A stretch of DNA of 64,000 nucleotides from CAVQCX01 sp963775335 (lineage in GTDB: Bacteria > Pseudomonadota > Gammaproteobacteria > Chromatiales > Chromatiaceae), in NCBI GenBank assembly GCA_963775335.1, contig CAVZIJ010000002.1:1302001-1366000 (forward strand), written 5' to 3'. Shown piece after piece: positions 9,029-23,004 of the stretch (position 1 is the first letter of the stretch; each line of letters starts with the position of its first letter). The notes below the pieces were generated by a model. That model was given only the letters and a program-made list of their open reading frames with translations, did no database searches and was not told where the DNA came from. A program made the position numbers and the translations under genes.

Positions 9029-9408
9029 GCCTCCTCAGCCTCGTCCCACTCCGTCTCGTCGGTATCAACCTCTGGGAAGTCCTCGGAATCCTCCGTGTCG
9101 GCGGCCTCCCTGCGGCGGTTAGTCTCTTTGGTCGAGCCTTCGAAACCTCGCCCGATCCGGCCGGAAAATCCCGCCCGGACCTTGCTATAAGCCGCCTCCA
9201 GTTCCGCCACGAAGGCGTTTTCCTCGTCGCGGAGCCGGCGCAGCTTCGGCTCCACGATCTCACGGCTGTACTCCAGTATCTCGCCGCGGACCAGGTTGAA
9301 GATGAACTGGGTCTTCGGATTGCCCGTATCCAGCCGCGCGTCTATCAGCACCGGCGAGCTCTTGGTGCCCGCCTCCAGATATCCCAACCACAATTGCTTG
9401 TCGCTCAT
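9025..9408 (-). CDS. Conserved-looking hypothetical protein (127 aa) with acidic tail
   Basis: The frame is longer, but the best start is the ATG at 9408, preceded by GAGGTAGGC. The product begins 'MSDKQLWLGYLEAGTKSSPV', followed by 'IDARLDTGNPKTQFIFNLVRGEILEYSREIVEPKLRRL', and ends in a roughly 30-residue Asp/Glu-rich tail ('DTEDSEDFPEVDTDETEWDE'). No membrane segment or known motif is visible. The acidic tail suggests an interaction with a basic partner, which is speculative. It lies directly upstream of the 2OG oxygenase. Confidence 0.6.
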   Translation of the reverse strand: MSDKQLWLGYLEAGTKSSPVLIDARLDTGNPKTQFIFNLVRGEILEYSREIVEPKLRRLRDEENAFVAELEAAYSKVRAGFSGRIGRGFEGSTKETNRRREAADTEDSEDFPEVDTDETEWDEAEEA

Positions 9409-10185
9409 GCCTACCTCGCGAGACCGAATCCACATCTTGATTCCGTCGCTGGTACCGCCCGGTCTGGAGCACCGGGTGCCCCGCTCTGGTCGTGCAGAAA
9501 TATGGCCGCAGAGCCGGGATTTGTCTACGGCTTTTTTCCATTGTGTGCGGTGCCCGCCGCCTGCCTCGCCGGGACCGCCACGCCGTCGGTAGGACGGGGC
9601 CTGCGACTGGGAACCTCCTTCTCGCAGACTTGTCCACTGACGGGCGCCAGGATAGCGAGCGCATTGGTCTGTCGGTGCCCAGGCAAGGCGGAAGGCGGTG
9701 CCTCCCTTCCCATCTTGGTGAGCGGCCGAACACCCGGGACACCGAGGCGCCCTTGCTTCGACTCGGGTGTGGGACTGGGAAGACGATACCGACGCCTTCC
9801 CTCGATGTTCAGTCCGGGGGCCGGGCCCATCGCCCGGACCCGACCGCGGGGCCTTCGTGCAAGGCGGGGCGAGCGATTGTCCGAGCATGTTCAAGCGCTT
9901 TGCGATAGAATCGCGCGCCCTCGCACGGCCCTCCCCGGGAAGGCACCTCGCTCTCGGCGTTACAAACGTCGCCCGACGCCAAGGGCGCTCGGGATCGGCG
10001 CGGCGATGTCCACTCGGAGTCGGAACGCTTTTCGGTGGGTCCTCGCCGAGCGGGGTGGCCGTCCGCACTCAGCCAGCGCGGATCGGACAACAAATTTTCG
10101 CCAACACAAGCACTAAGGCGACTTTTGTGACCTAAAATAGAAGTATCGGAGGGGTGTTGGCCCCTTTGCCAACGACGACTGCTCA
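9409..10185. other. Gene-poor 0.78-kb intergenic stretch
   Basis: Several overlapping frames are open here on both strands, as expected at this GC content, but none has a credible start with ribosome site or recognisable protein character. Composition becomes AT-richer towards the right end (about 10090-10150), where TAAAAT at 10134-10139 could be a -10 box for the small gene at 10201. No RNA gene or repeat was recognised. Confidence 0.5.
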
Positions 10186-10200
10186 ATGCGGGAGAACAGA

Positions 10201-10407
10201 ATGCAAGCGCAAGCCGGGTCACTCGAATGTCGGGTGTGCCGCAATCAACTGGTCGCGGGAGTGGCCTGCGACGGACAATATGAAAACTGCCCTCATCGGG
10301 TGAGGCAGGCGGGGACCAAGGTGAAGACATCTTCGCAGGTCTACTCCCAGGTCATGTCGGACCTCGCCCAGCCGGGGGAATTCGACGCCATCCGCAGCGA
10401 CAGCTGA
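10201..10407 (+). CDS. Small Cys-rich hypothetical protein (68 aa)
   Basis: The start at 10201 has GGGAG about eight bases upstream and is preferred to the ATG at 10186. Four cysteines in 'LECRVCRNQLVAGVACDG' and 'YENCPHRVRQ' give a CxxC-x9-C-x6-C arrangement that could bind one zinc. The C-terminal half is polar and unremarkable. It stands alone, converging on uvrA with 46 bp between the stop codons. Family not recognised. Confidence 0.5.
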   Translation: MQAQAGSLECRVCRNQLVAGVACDGQYENCPHRVRQAGTKVKTSSQVYSQVMSDLAQPGEFDAIRSDS

Positions 10408-10453
10408 CCCGTACGCTTGGTCCGTCGTGGGGCCGGGGCGCCCCGCGGAGCCT

Positions 10454-15974
<5,521 letters not shown>

Positions 15975-16055
15975 GGGCGACTGAGGCGGTGCGGTGACCC
16001 CGGGGGCGAAGCGAGCATTGTCGACCCCGCAGGATCACCCTTCAACCTAGAACAA

Positions 16056-16211
16056 GCAGTTAGCCATTAGCTGTTAGCGATTAGCTTAGCCAAATTAGCA
16101 AGTTAGCTCGCTCGGAGTCCGCCGCAGGTCTCACCCGCCCGGTGAGCGGCTGAGGTCGCCAATTTGGCGATTCAATCAATAGCTAACGGCTAATTGCTAA
16201 CAGCTAACTGC
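16056..16211. repeat. Inverted repeat built of TTAGCNN heptads
   Basis: Left arm 16056-16085 begins GCAGTTAGC and repeats TTAGCNN four times. Right arm 16182-16211 is the same in reverse complement, also beginning GCAGTTAGC. The N positions differ between arms. Further TTAGC copies follow the left arm to about 16108. The arms enclose about 96 bp of GC-rich DNA in the uvrA-darA intergenic region. It could be a REP/MITE-like element or a structured regulatory site. Family not identified. Confidence 0.75.
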
Positions 16212-16308
16212 GCTTTTCAGGTTCAAGCACGGCAACGTCCTCGGTTCGCGGGTCCCGACCAACCTCCGGTAACATGCCCTGGCCCCGAGCCCGCGACAGC
16301 CGAGCACA

Positions 16309-17241
16309 ATGCGCCCAAGATCCCGCAAGCGAGTCCTGGCAGTGCACTTCTCCCAGACCGGACAGCTCACCCGCGTCCTGGACGCCGTGCTCGCCCCCCT
16401 GGAGGCCGATCCCGGGATCGAGGTGGTGCACGAGACCCTCAAGCCCGAGCCGCCCTACCCCTTCCCCTGGCCGCTGGGGCGCTTCTTCGATGTCTTTCCC
16501 GAGAGCGTCTATCTCGATCCGCCCCCGCTCGCCCCGCTCGCGTTCGATCCGGAGGGCACCTACGATCTGGTCGTGCTCGGCTACCAGCCCTGGTATCTGT
16601 CGCCCGCACCGCCGATGACCGGCTTTCTTCAGTCGCCCCAGGCCCGCCGGGTGTTGCACGGCCGGCCCGTGGTGACCGTCGTCGCCTGCCGCAACATGTG
16701 GCTGATGGCCCAAGAAGAGGTGAAGCGGATGCTCGCCGACGTCGGCGCACGGCTCATCGACAACATCGTGCTGGTCGACCAGGGCCGCCCCGCAGCGACC
16801 TTCGTCACCACTCCCCGCTGGCTGCTCACGGGTCGCAAGGATCGGTTCCTGGGATTGTTCCCCGAGGCAGGGGTCGCCGAGGCGGCGATCCATGGGCTGA
16901 GCCCCTGCGGGGAGCGCCTTCGCGACGCGCTGAAGGCCGAGCGCCTGTACGTGCCGGTGCTTGCCGACATCACGCCTACCCGCGTGGACGCCCGCTACAT
17001 CGCCGCCGAGCGCCTTGGCCGGCGCAGCTTCCGGATCTGGGGGGCCATCCTGAGGGCCGCCGGCCCGCAGGGCAGCTGGGCCCGTGTCCCGCTGCTGGGT
17101 CTTTATGCCCTGTTCCTGGGCCTCGGCATCCTCACCGCAGTGCCCCTGTCCCTCGCGGTGCGCAAGCTGCTCGCCCTGAGCCCGGTCTACCGGCGTGGGC
17201 TCGAGGCCCGAGCAGCGCCGTTTCGCGCGCCCTACGGCTGA
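16309..17241 (+). CDS. DarA-like dialkylresorcinol condensing enzyme family protein
   Basis: 310 residues. The N-terminus 'RVLAVHFSQTGQLTRVLDAVLAP' is a flavodoxin-like phosphate-binding turn, and 'YDLVVLGYQPWYLSPAPPM' and 'RNMWLMAQEEVKR' follow in flavodoxin order. A hydrophobic segment lies near residues 262-285. This is the layout of the proteins annotated as DarA (dialkylresorcinol condensing enzyme), which act with a DarB ketosynthase to make dialkylresorcinol lipids. A DarB-like gene with ACP and FabF lies 1.7 kb away on the other strand, which supports a shared pathway. The actual product is unknown. Confidence 0.78.
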   Translation: MRPRSRKRVLAVHFSQTGQLTRVLDAVLAPLEADPGIEVVHETLKPEPPYPFPWPLGRFFDVFPESVYLDPPPLAPLAFDPEGTYDLVVLGYQPWYLSPAPPMTGFLQSPQARRVLHGRPVVTVVACRNMWLMAQEEVKRMLADVGARLIDNIVLVDQGRPAATFVTTPRWLLTGRKDRFLGLFPEAGVAEAAIHGLSPCGERLRDALKAERLYVPVLADITPTRVDARYIAAERLGRRSFRIWGAILRAAGPQGSWARVPLLGLYALFLGLGILTAVPLSLAVRKLLALSPVYRRGLEARAAPFRAPYG

Positions 17242-17276
17242 TCCCGCATCCGGATGCGGCGCCCGGATTCAAGGCC

Positions 17277-17372
17277 TCAGTTACTCTTCCCGCAGCACAT
17301 GCTGGAAAAGAAGAAGGCGACCACCGCGAGGGTCACCGCCATGGCGCTCAAAGTGAATGTGTCGATGATCAT
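17277..17372 (-). CDS. 31-residue single-pass membrane peptide
   Basis: An ATG at 17372 with GGGAGAG about six bases upstream opens a 31-codon frame: a polar N-terminus (MIIDTFTLS), one hydrophobic helix of about 16 residues, then a short CysCys-containing tail (SSMCCGKSN). The strong ribosome site and clean membrane-helix pattern suggest it is translated. It converges on darA, 35 bp apart. No family recognised. Confidence 0.5.
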   Translation of the reverse strand: MIIDTFTLSAMAVTLAVVAFFFSSMCCGKSN

Positions 17373-17575
17373 GGTGCTCTCCCGGAGCTCGGCTCGAACC
17401 GCGGTGGGATGTGGTTGACATTTAGGAAGCACGGATCGGGCCGGATCGGCGGACCTGGTCGAAAAGGAGGGGCTCCCCGACGACCGGTCCCACGGAAACT
17501 CCAAGCGGCGCATTTCCGGCGGGCTGTCCCGATCGATCCGAGACCGGGCTGCGGTTGGAAACAGGGCGGCAACGC

Positions 17576-17612
17576 CCGAAGAAAAAGCCGGTCCCGCCCG
17601 GTTGGCGGGACC
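17576..17612 (-). terminator. Rho-independent terminator downstream of the cytochrome c peroxidase gene
   Basis: A 9-bp perfect stem, GGTCCCGCC (17590-17598) with GGCGGGACC (17604-17612) and a 5-nt loop, is followed on the minus strand by a T-rich run (CTTTTTCTTC). It lies 100 bp past the peroxidase stop codon. Confidence 0.85.
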
Positions 17613-17712
17613 GTCCGCACGGCGCCCGAGCCCGGAGGAGTATGCCCGAGGCAATCGGAAAAGGTGGGGCGTCCCTGCCCCGCACGGCCGGATCTGGTGC
17701 GCGAGGCCTTGC

Positions 17713-18780
17713 TTAGCTGTGGGGCTTCTCCTTGAGGTGCGGGTCGACGGGCGGGATCACGCTGAAGTTGGGCGTGGCCGGCAGCCGCGGCATGGTCTGC
17801 GGCGGGAATTCGCCGGTGAGCGCATCGAGGAAGGCGACGATGTCGGCCACCTGCTCGTTGCTCAGGTCCTTGTCGAGCTGGACCTTCGCCATGACCCGGA
17901 CGGCCTCGTCCAGGGTCGGCACCTGTCCGTTATGGAAATACGGAGCGGTGAGCGCAATGTTGCGCAGCGTCGGAACGCGGAACATGTGCATGTCCTTGCG
18001 ATCCTTCGTCACCTGGTAGCGTCCCGTATCCTCGGAGAGCTTGTACTTGACCTCGTAGGCGCTGCCCGGGAAGGTCGGGAATTTCTGGAAGAACCCAGTC
18101 CCCGCAGGCAAGGCCGGGCCGCTGAAATTCGGGCCGGAGTGGCACGCGGTGCAGCCTACGGCGGCGAAGGTCGCCATCCCCTTGATCTGCTGTGCGCTCA
18201 GGGCCTTGGTATCGCCCTTCACGTAGCGGTCGTAGGGAGCGTTGGGCGTGACGAGGGTACGCTCGTACGCGGCCACCGCCTTCGCGGCATTGTCGGCGGT
18301 CACCGGATTGCGGTCGTCGGGGAAGGCGGCCTTGAACATCGGGGCATAGCCAGAGATCTCCTTCAGCCGCCGCATGGCCTCGTCGAGGCTGCCCATCCCC
18401 ATCTCGATGGGATTGGTCACGGGCCCCTTGGCCTGATCCTCGAGGGTCGCGGCGCGCCCGTCCCAGAATTGAACGGACTGAAACGCGGCGTTCCAGACCG
18501 TCGGGGCGCTACGCCCGCCCCGGGCGTCGTGCATGCCGATCGAGTTGGGGCGGTTATCGTCCCCACCCGACATCACGTTGTGGCACGAGTTGCAGGATAC
18601 GGTGCCGTGCTCCGAGAAACGCGGGTCGAAGAACAGGGTCTTGCCGAGCGCAACCTTGGCCTCGCTCTGGGGATTGGCCTCGGGGATCGGGGGGGCGTCG
18701 GGCAGCGCCTCCCAGGCCGCGGCCAGGGCGGGCAACGCGGCGAGGACGCCGGCAAGCAGCAGGCTGGATGGTTTACGCAT
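17713..18780 (-). CDS. Di-haem cytochrome c peroxidase (MauG/CcpA family)
   Basis: 355 residues from the ATG at 18780. The signal peptide 'MRKPSSLLLAGVLAALPALA' indicates periplasmic export. Two haem c sites, CNSCH (63-67) and CTACH (about 210-214), define the di-haem peroxidase family. The mature core matches CcpA ('ALGKTLFFDPRFSEHGTVSCN', 'SAPTVWNAAFQSVQFWDGRA', 'FRVPTLRNIALTAPYFHNG'). It reduces hydrogen peroxide with electrons from periplasmic cytochrome c. It ends with its own terminator and lies between DarA-like and DarB-like genes; a direct role in that pathway is not evident. Confidence 0.94.
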   Translation of the reverse strand: MRKPSSLLLAGVLAALPALAAAWEALPDAPPIPEANPQSEAKVALGKTLFFDPRFSEHGTVSCNSCHNVMSGGDDNRPNSIGMHDARGGRSAPTVWNAAFQSVQFWDGRAATLEDQAKGPVTNPIEMGMGSLDEAMRRLKEISGYAPMFKAAFPDDRNPVTADNAAKAVAAYERTLVTPNAPYDRYVKGDTKALSAQQIKGMATFAAVGCTACHSGPNFSGPALPAGTGFFQKFPTFPGSAYEVKYKLSEDTGRYQVTKDRKDMHMFRVPTLRNIALTAPYFHNGQVPTLDEAVRVMAKVQLDKDLSNEQVADIVAFLDALTGEFPPQTMPRLPATPNFSVIPPVDPHLKEKPHS

Positions 18781-18979
18781 GACGAGGGCTCCTTGTGTAC
18801 TGCAATCTCGATGGAGGGCGAATCGGTGGCGGGTGGGGCGAAGGCCGGGACCCGGCTGCGAAATTCCCGTCGCGCGGTGGAGGGGCGACCCTCCTAAGCG
18901 CGAAGGAGACTCTATCACGCGGAGCTGAAATGAAGCTGAAAACCCGGGGGGTCGATGCGAGGATGGACGCGGGCGCCCC

Positions 18980-20131
18980 TCAGCACACGGTGAGCAGCAT
19001 GCCCGCCATGGTGAAGCGGGCACTCTCGGGCACCGCGCAGAAGATACGCTGCCCCTTGGACAGGCGCCCGGAGCGGTAGAGCTCGTCCAGCATGATGTAG
19101 ATCGATGCGGCGCCGGTATTGCCCTTGTCGGCGAGGTTGGTGAACCACTTTTCTTCGGAGATCTTCACGCCGTCCCGGAGCATCCGCTCCATCAGCCGGC
19201 CCTTGAAATACATCGAGGACAGATGCGGCAGGAACCAGTCGACGGTGCCGGGATCGAGCCCGCGGGTCTCCGTCAGGTGCTCAAGCGCCCGGGCGGCCAC
19301 ATCGACCATGTGACGCTCCAGCACCCGGGCGTCCTGCTGCAGGAGCAGGTAGCCCTTCTCGACCAGGGTGGCGCGCTCCGGCTCGTCCGCCCAGTAGGCG
19401 AAGCTGCCGTCGGGCTGCTTGTTCATCCCGGCATACATGCAGACCGGTAGCTGCCCGGCCCAGGAGCGCACATCCAGCAGATCGATCCGCAGGTTCAGCC
19501 GGTCCGCCCGTAGGGCGGGCTCCAGCAGGACGGCTCCGGCGCCATCCGAGAGCATCCAGCGCAGGAACTCCTTCTCGAAGCTCACCATGGGCGCAGACTG
19601 GAGCGCCGCCTCGTCCCGGGCCTCCAACATCGGGCCGAAGCTGGCGCGGTCGAGGAACGCCGAGGCCCGTTCGGAGCCGCTCGCCGCGAAATTGTCGGCC
19701 AGGCCCGAGGCAACGTTCATCCAGCCGTATTTCAGGGCGGTCATCCCCGAGGCGCAGACGCCGGCCGTCGAGACGATCTCGGCGGGCTCCATGCCCAGCT
19801 CGCCGGCCACCATGTTCGCGTGGGACGGGATGATCTGGTCGGGAGACGAGGTGCCGCAGGCGAGCCCCTGCAGGGCGGAGACGGGCAGATCGACGGAGGC
19901 GAGTAGCCGGCGCACTGCCTCGGCCGCGAGCTGGGCGTTGGTGTGGGTGCGTCCCCCCGTGGAGGGGTCAATGGCGTAGTGACGCGTCTTGATTCCGTTG
20001 CTGCTGAGCACGAAGTTCTTGACCCGCGCGGGCTGGTGCTCGAGCTTGCCCAACACGTCCTCGATACCCTCGTTGGGCACCGGATCGTTGGGCAGGAACG
20101 CGGACAGGGCGGTGATATAGACGCTCTTCAT
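18980..20131 (-). CDS. DarB-like beta-ketoacyl-ACP synthase III family protein
   Basis: 383 residues starting at the ATG at 20131 ('MKSVYITALSAFLPNDPVPN'). Thiolase-fold KAS III features are intact: nucleophile C126 in 'STAGVCASGMTALKYG', His in 'WFLPHLSSMYFKG' and Asn in 'NLADKGNTGAASIY'. The N-terminal wording is that of the DarB/StlD-like ketosynthase group, which condenses beta-ketoacyl intermediates to cyclohexanediones/resorcinols, rather than housekeeping FabH. It is the last gene of a sulfotransferase-ACP-FabF-DarB operon, 19 bp after fabF. Confidence 0.83.
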   Translation of the reverse strand: MKSVYITALSAFLPNDPVPNEGIEDVLGKLEHQPARVKNFVLSSNGIKTRHYAIDPSTGGRTHTNAQLAAEAVRRLLASVDLPVSALQGLACGTSSPDQIIPSHANMVAGELGMEPAEIVSTAGVCASGMTALKYGWMNVASGLADNFAASGSERASAFLDRASFGPMLEARDEAALQSAPMVSFEKEFLRWMLSDGAGAVLLEPALRADRLNLRIDLLDVRSWAGQLPVCMYAGMNKQPDGSFAYWADEPERATLVEKGYLLLQQDARVLERHMVDVAARALEHLTETRGLDPGTVDWFLPHLSSMYFKGRLMERMLRDGVKISEEKWFTNLADKGNTGAASIYIMLDELYRSGRLSKGQRIFCAVPESARFTMAGMLLTVC

Positions 20132-20150
20132 GGATCTCGGCGCGTAGGTC

Positions 20151-21383
20151 TCACTCGGTCCGGTGCCTGCGCAGCACCAGGATGGCATTGCATCCGCCGA
20201 AGCCGAACGAGTTGGATAAGACTGTCTCGACCTGCGTACGCCGCGCCTGGTGGGGGACGTAGTCCAGGTCGCATTCGGGATCGGGGATGTCGAGATTGAT
20301 GGTGGGCGGGATGATCCCGTCGCGCAGGGTCAGACAGGATGCGGCGCACTCGATCGCACCGGCCGCCCCGATCGTGTGCCCGATCATGGACTTGATCGAG
20401 CTGACGGGCACCTCGTACGCGTGGGCGCCCAGCACCTCTTTGAGCGCCTGGGTCTCGGTGAGGTCGTTCGCCGCCGTGGCAGTGCCGTGGGCGTTCACGT
20501 AGTCGATCTCGTCCGGCCCCATGGCCGCGTCGGCAAGGGCCAGGCGAATCGCCCGGATCTCCCCCTCCAGGCTGGGGCGGGTCGCATGATATCCGTCATT
20601 GTTCACCGCGTACCCCGCGATCTCGGCGTAGATCGGCGCGCCGCGGGCGAAAGCCGCCGAGCGCTCCTCCAACACCAGCATCGCGGCGCCTTCGGCCATG
20701 ACGAACCCGGTGCGATCCTTACTGAACGGGCGCGAAGCGCCGGCGGGATCGTCGTTGCGGGTAGCCATGACCCGCAGCGCATTCCAGACCGTGAAGACCC
20801 CGGGACTCAGCGCCGCCTCGGTGCCGCCGGCGACCATCGCGTCCGCGTAGCCGTGCTCGATCATGCGGAACGCCTCGCCGATCGCATGAGCCCCTGAGGC
20901 GCAGGCGGTGGAAATGGTGAGCGAAGGGCCGCGCAGGCTGTGGCGCGTGGCCAGGTGTCCCGCGGCCGCATTGTGCATCACCATGGGCACGGCGAGCGGG
21001 TTGATCCAGCGCGGCCCCTGCTGGTGCAAGGCGTGATACTGCTGGTCCGTGGTGGTGGCGCCGGCCATGCCGGAGCCGACGATCACGCCGGTGCGCTCCG
21101 CGTCCGGACGAATCCGGCTATCGGCGAGCGCCTCGTTGGTGGCGGCCAACGCCAGCAGGGAAAACCGGTCGGTCCGGGAGACCTCTTTCTCCTCGACCAC
21201 GGAGCGCGGGTCGAAGTCGAGGCACTCGCCGGCCATCTGGCTGCGAAAGGGGGACGGATCGAAGCCCTGGACGCGCCCGATACCCGAGCGACCCGCACAG
21301 GCCCCTTGCCAGAAGGCGTCCCGGCCCACCCCCAGCGGGGTGACCATGCCGATGCCGGTGACGACGACCCTGCGGCGCGTCAT
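20151..21383 (-). CDS. Beta-ketoacyl-ACP synthase II (FabF-like)
   Basis: 410 residues ('MTRRRVVVTGIGMVTPLG'). The Cys-His-His catalytic set is visible: C161 in 'ISTACASGAH', His in 'YVNAHGTATAAND' and His in 'KSMIGHTIGAAGAIE'. It elongates acyl-ACP chains. Its start overlaps the dedicated ACP stop by 4 bp, so the pair is translationally coupled. This points to a pathway-specific condensing enzyme rather than the housekeeping fabF, which normally sits with fabD-fabG-acpP. Confidence 0.9.
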   Translation of the reverse strand: MTRRRVVVTGIGMVTPLGVGRDAFWQGACAGRSGIGRVQGFDPSPFRSQMAGECLDFDPRSVVEEKEVSRTDRFSLLALAATNEALADSRIRPDAERTGVIVGSGMAGATTTDQQYHALHQQGPRWINPLAVPMVMHNAAAGHLATRHSLRGPSLTISTACASGAHAIGEAFRMIEHGYADAMVAGGTEAALSPGVFTVWNALRVMATRNDDPAGASRPFSKDRTGFVMAEGAAMLVLEERSAAFARGAPIYAEIAGYAVNNDGYHATRPSLEGEIRAIRLALADAAMGPDEIDYVNAHGTATAANDLTETQALKEVLGAHAYEVPVSSIKSMIGHTIGAAGAIECAASCLTLRDGIIPPTINLDIPDPECDLDYVPHQARRTQVETVLSNSFGFGGCNAILVLRRHRTE

Positions 21384-21628
21384 CGGCTCTTCAGCGCGAT
21401 CTGTTCTTTCACCATCCTGGCAATGGTGTCGAAATCGAAGTCCTGGTTGCCCTGAGTGTCTGGGAAGCTGATGTCGAAGTGCCGCTCGATGGCAAACAGC
21501 GTGTCGATGAAATCCAGCGAATCGCCGCCCCAGTCCTCCAGACGGGAGCTGCGCCGGATAAGCTCCTTATCGATCTTGAGCCCCTGGGCGATCAGCCCAC
21601 GTAGTTGTTCTTCGGTCTCGTCGAACAT
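21380..21628 (-). CDS. Acyl carrier protein (pathway-specific)
   Basis: 82 residues, acidic. The phosphopantetheine attachment motif 'GGDSLDFID' has Ser37 as the modification site. The order ACP then FabF with a 4-bp overlap is a typical condensing module. The sequence differs from housekeeping AcpP, which has 'LGADSLDTVE', so it probably serves the DarB-like pathway. Confidence 0.93.
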   Translation of the reverse strand: MFDETEEQLRGLIAQGLKIDKELIRRSSRLEDWGGDSLDFIDTLFAIERHFDISFPDTQGNQDFDFDTIARMVKEQIALKSR

Positions 21629-21667
21629 CCAACCGCCCTCGGTCTTGTCGATACCGGTCTGCGCCGG

Positions 21668-22741
21668 TTAGAGGTAACCATAGTGGCGCAGATGCTCGCC
21701 CGCTATCTGCTCCACGATCTCGAACCCGCTATAGCGGTTCTGGTGGTCTATTCGACCCACCCGGGCGATCTTCGCGTCGTACAATGTCCGCCCGGTCCCC
21801 ATGGGCGGCAGCTCGCAGAAGTCGAAGATCCGGTCGAGCTCCCCGCGCGGGTCGGCAAGGATATCCTCGAAGCGCACCTCGTAGAAGTGCGTCAGCTCAC
21901 CGGCGACGCCCTCGACGAAGGACAGGCAGTCATCCCAGACATGGGCGGCGGTGCGCAGGTCCTCGGGCCCCCACTGCTCGATGTACTGGCCGAGCCGCTG
22001 GACCCGGGGATAGGGAATCAGGTGGCGGTCCTTGAAGAGGGGGTGGCCCATGCGTACGTCCTGCTCGGCCTGACGGCGGTAGAGCTTCACCAGCGAGTTG
22101 GCCACCATCCGGCCGTCGCGCACGAGGTGCACAAAGCGCGCATCGGGGAAGATTTGCTGGAGCAGCCGCGCCTCTGTGAGCAGCCCGGGGGACTTGTTCA
22201 GGAAGCGCTCGGCGCCGCGCTCCCGGAAGCAGTGGATCACGTGCCGGATGTAGGTCTTCGCCCCCTCGATCTCCTCCGGCGTGAAATCGGCGAGCTGCCG
22301 CTCCGGCCAGGCGAGATCGAAGGGGTCGCGCCCGAGGAGCTCTCCCCAGAAGCGCATCCCCTCGGAGGGCGAGGTGGCATCGACCTGGATGCTGTCCCCG
22401 AGGTAGCGCTCGCCGCGCACGTTGAGATTGAGTCGTTTGCGCACCCACTCGACCGCATAGAACACCTGCGGGTCCCGGAATTGGTCCATAGTCGCGGTGA
22501 TGTAGGCGACCCGCTCATGGCAAGCCAGCAGCTCGTGCAGCATCGTCGAGCCGCAGCGCGGCGTGCCCAGGATGAAGATCGGGGCTCGGATCTCGATGCC
22601 GTCGACGTGGGCTTTGAGGACGGTGCGGCCAAGCAGCCGGAGCATCAGCATCCAGGCCCGGGGAGGGTCGAGTGGAATCAGGTTTTGCTTATGCCAGAAC
22701 CTGCCGAGAAGCAATCGGGATGCGAGGTTGGAGAACTCCAT
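21668..22741 (-). CDS. PAPS-dependent sulfotransferase family protein
   Basis: 357 residues from the ATG at 22741; an in-frame ATG at 22807 would add 22 residues of weak character. The 5'-phosphosulfate loop 'ILGTPRCGSTMLHELLA' and the 3'-phosphate motif 'HLVRDGRMVANSLVKLYRR' are both present, as in the Sulfotransfer_3 family. It would transfer sulfate from PAPS to a hydroxyl or amine acceptor. It is the first gene of the ACP-FabF-DarB operon (39 bp before acp), so the acceptor may be the phenolic lipid made there (inference). The acceptor cannot be read from sequence. Confidence 0.85.
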   Translation of the reverse strand: MEFSNLASRLLLGRFWHKQNLIPLDPPRAWMLMLRLLGRTVLKAHVDGIEIRAPIFILGTPRCGSTMLHELLACHERVAYITATMDQFRDPQVFYAVEWVRKRLNLNVRGERYLGDSIQVDATSPSEGMRFWGELLGRDPFDLAWPERQLADFTPEEIEGAKTYIRHVIHCFRERGAERFLNKSPGLLTEARLLQQIFPDARFVHLVRDGRMVANSLVKLYRRQAEQDVRMGHPLFKDRHLIPYPRVQRLGQYIEQWGPEDLRTAAHVWDDCLSFVEGVAGELTHFYEVRFEDILADPRGELDRIFDFCELPPMGTGRTLYDAKIARVGRIDHQNRYSGFEIVEQIAGEHLRHYGYL

Positions 22742-23004
22742 GTCCCGTGTACGAGTCTCGGAAGAGGGATTGAGGCGACCGTAAGCGATGGGCCGCGAAG
22801 CGGTCAATACGCCGGGCCGACCGCCCGAGACGACGCCCCTTCCGGTTGATCGAGGTCAACCTAGAACGACGCCCGCGCCCGCCCTGGGTCTTGCCCTATT
22901 GAAATTTGATCTCGGACCGGGTGTAATCCCCGGCGATTTGCGGTGTCGCCGCGCTCCGTGGCGGCCGAACCTTGACCTGATTGCGCAACCGAAGAGGACG
23001 CATC

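Noticed and set aside
17713..22741. Aryl polyene gene cluster
   Set aside because: The dehydratase, ketoreductase, AMP-ligase and glycosyltransferase genes expected for aryl polyenes are absent; only the DarA/DarB-like part is present.
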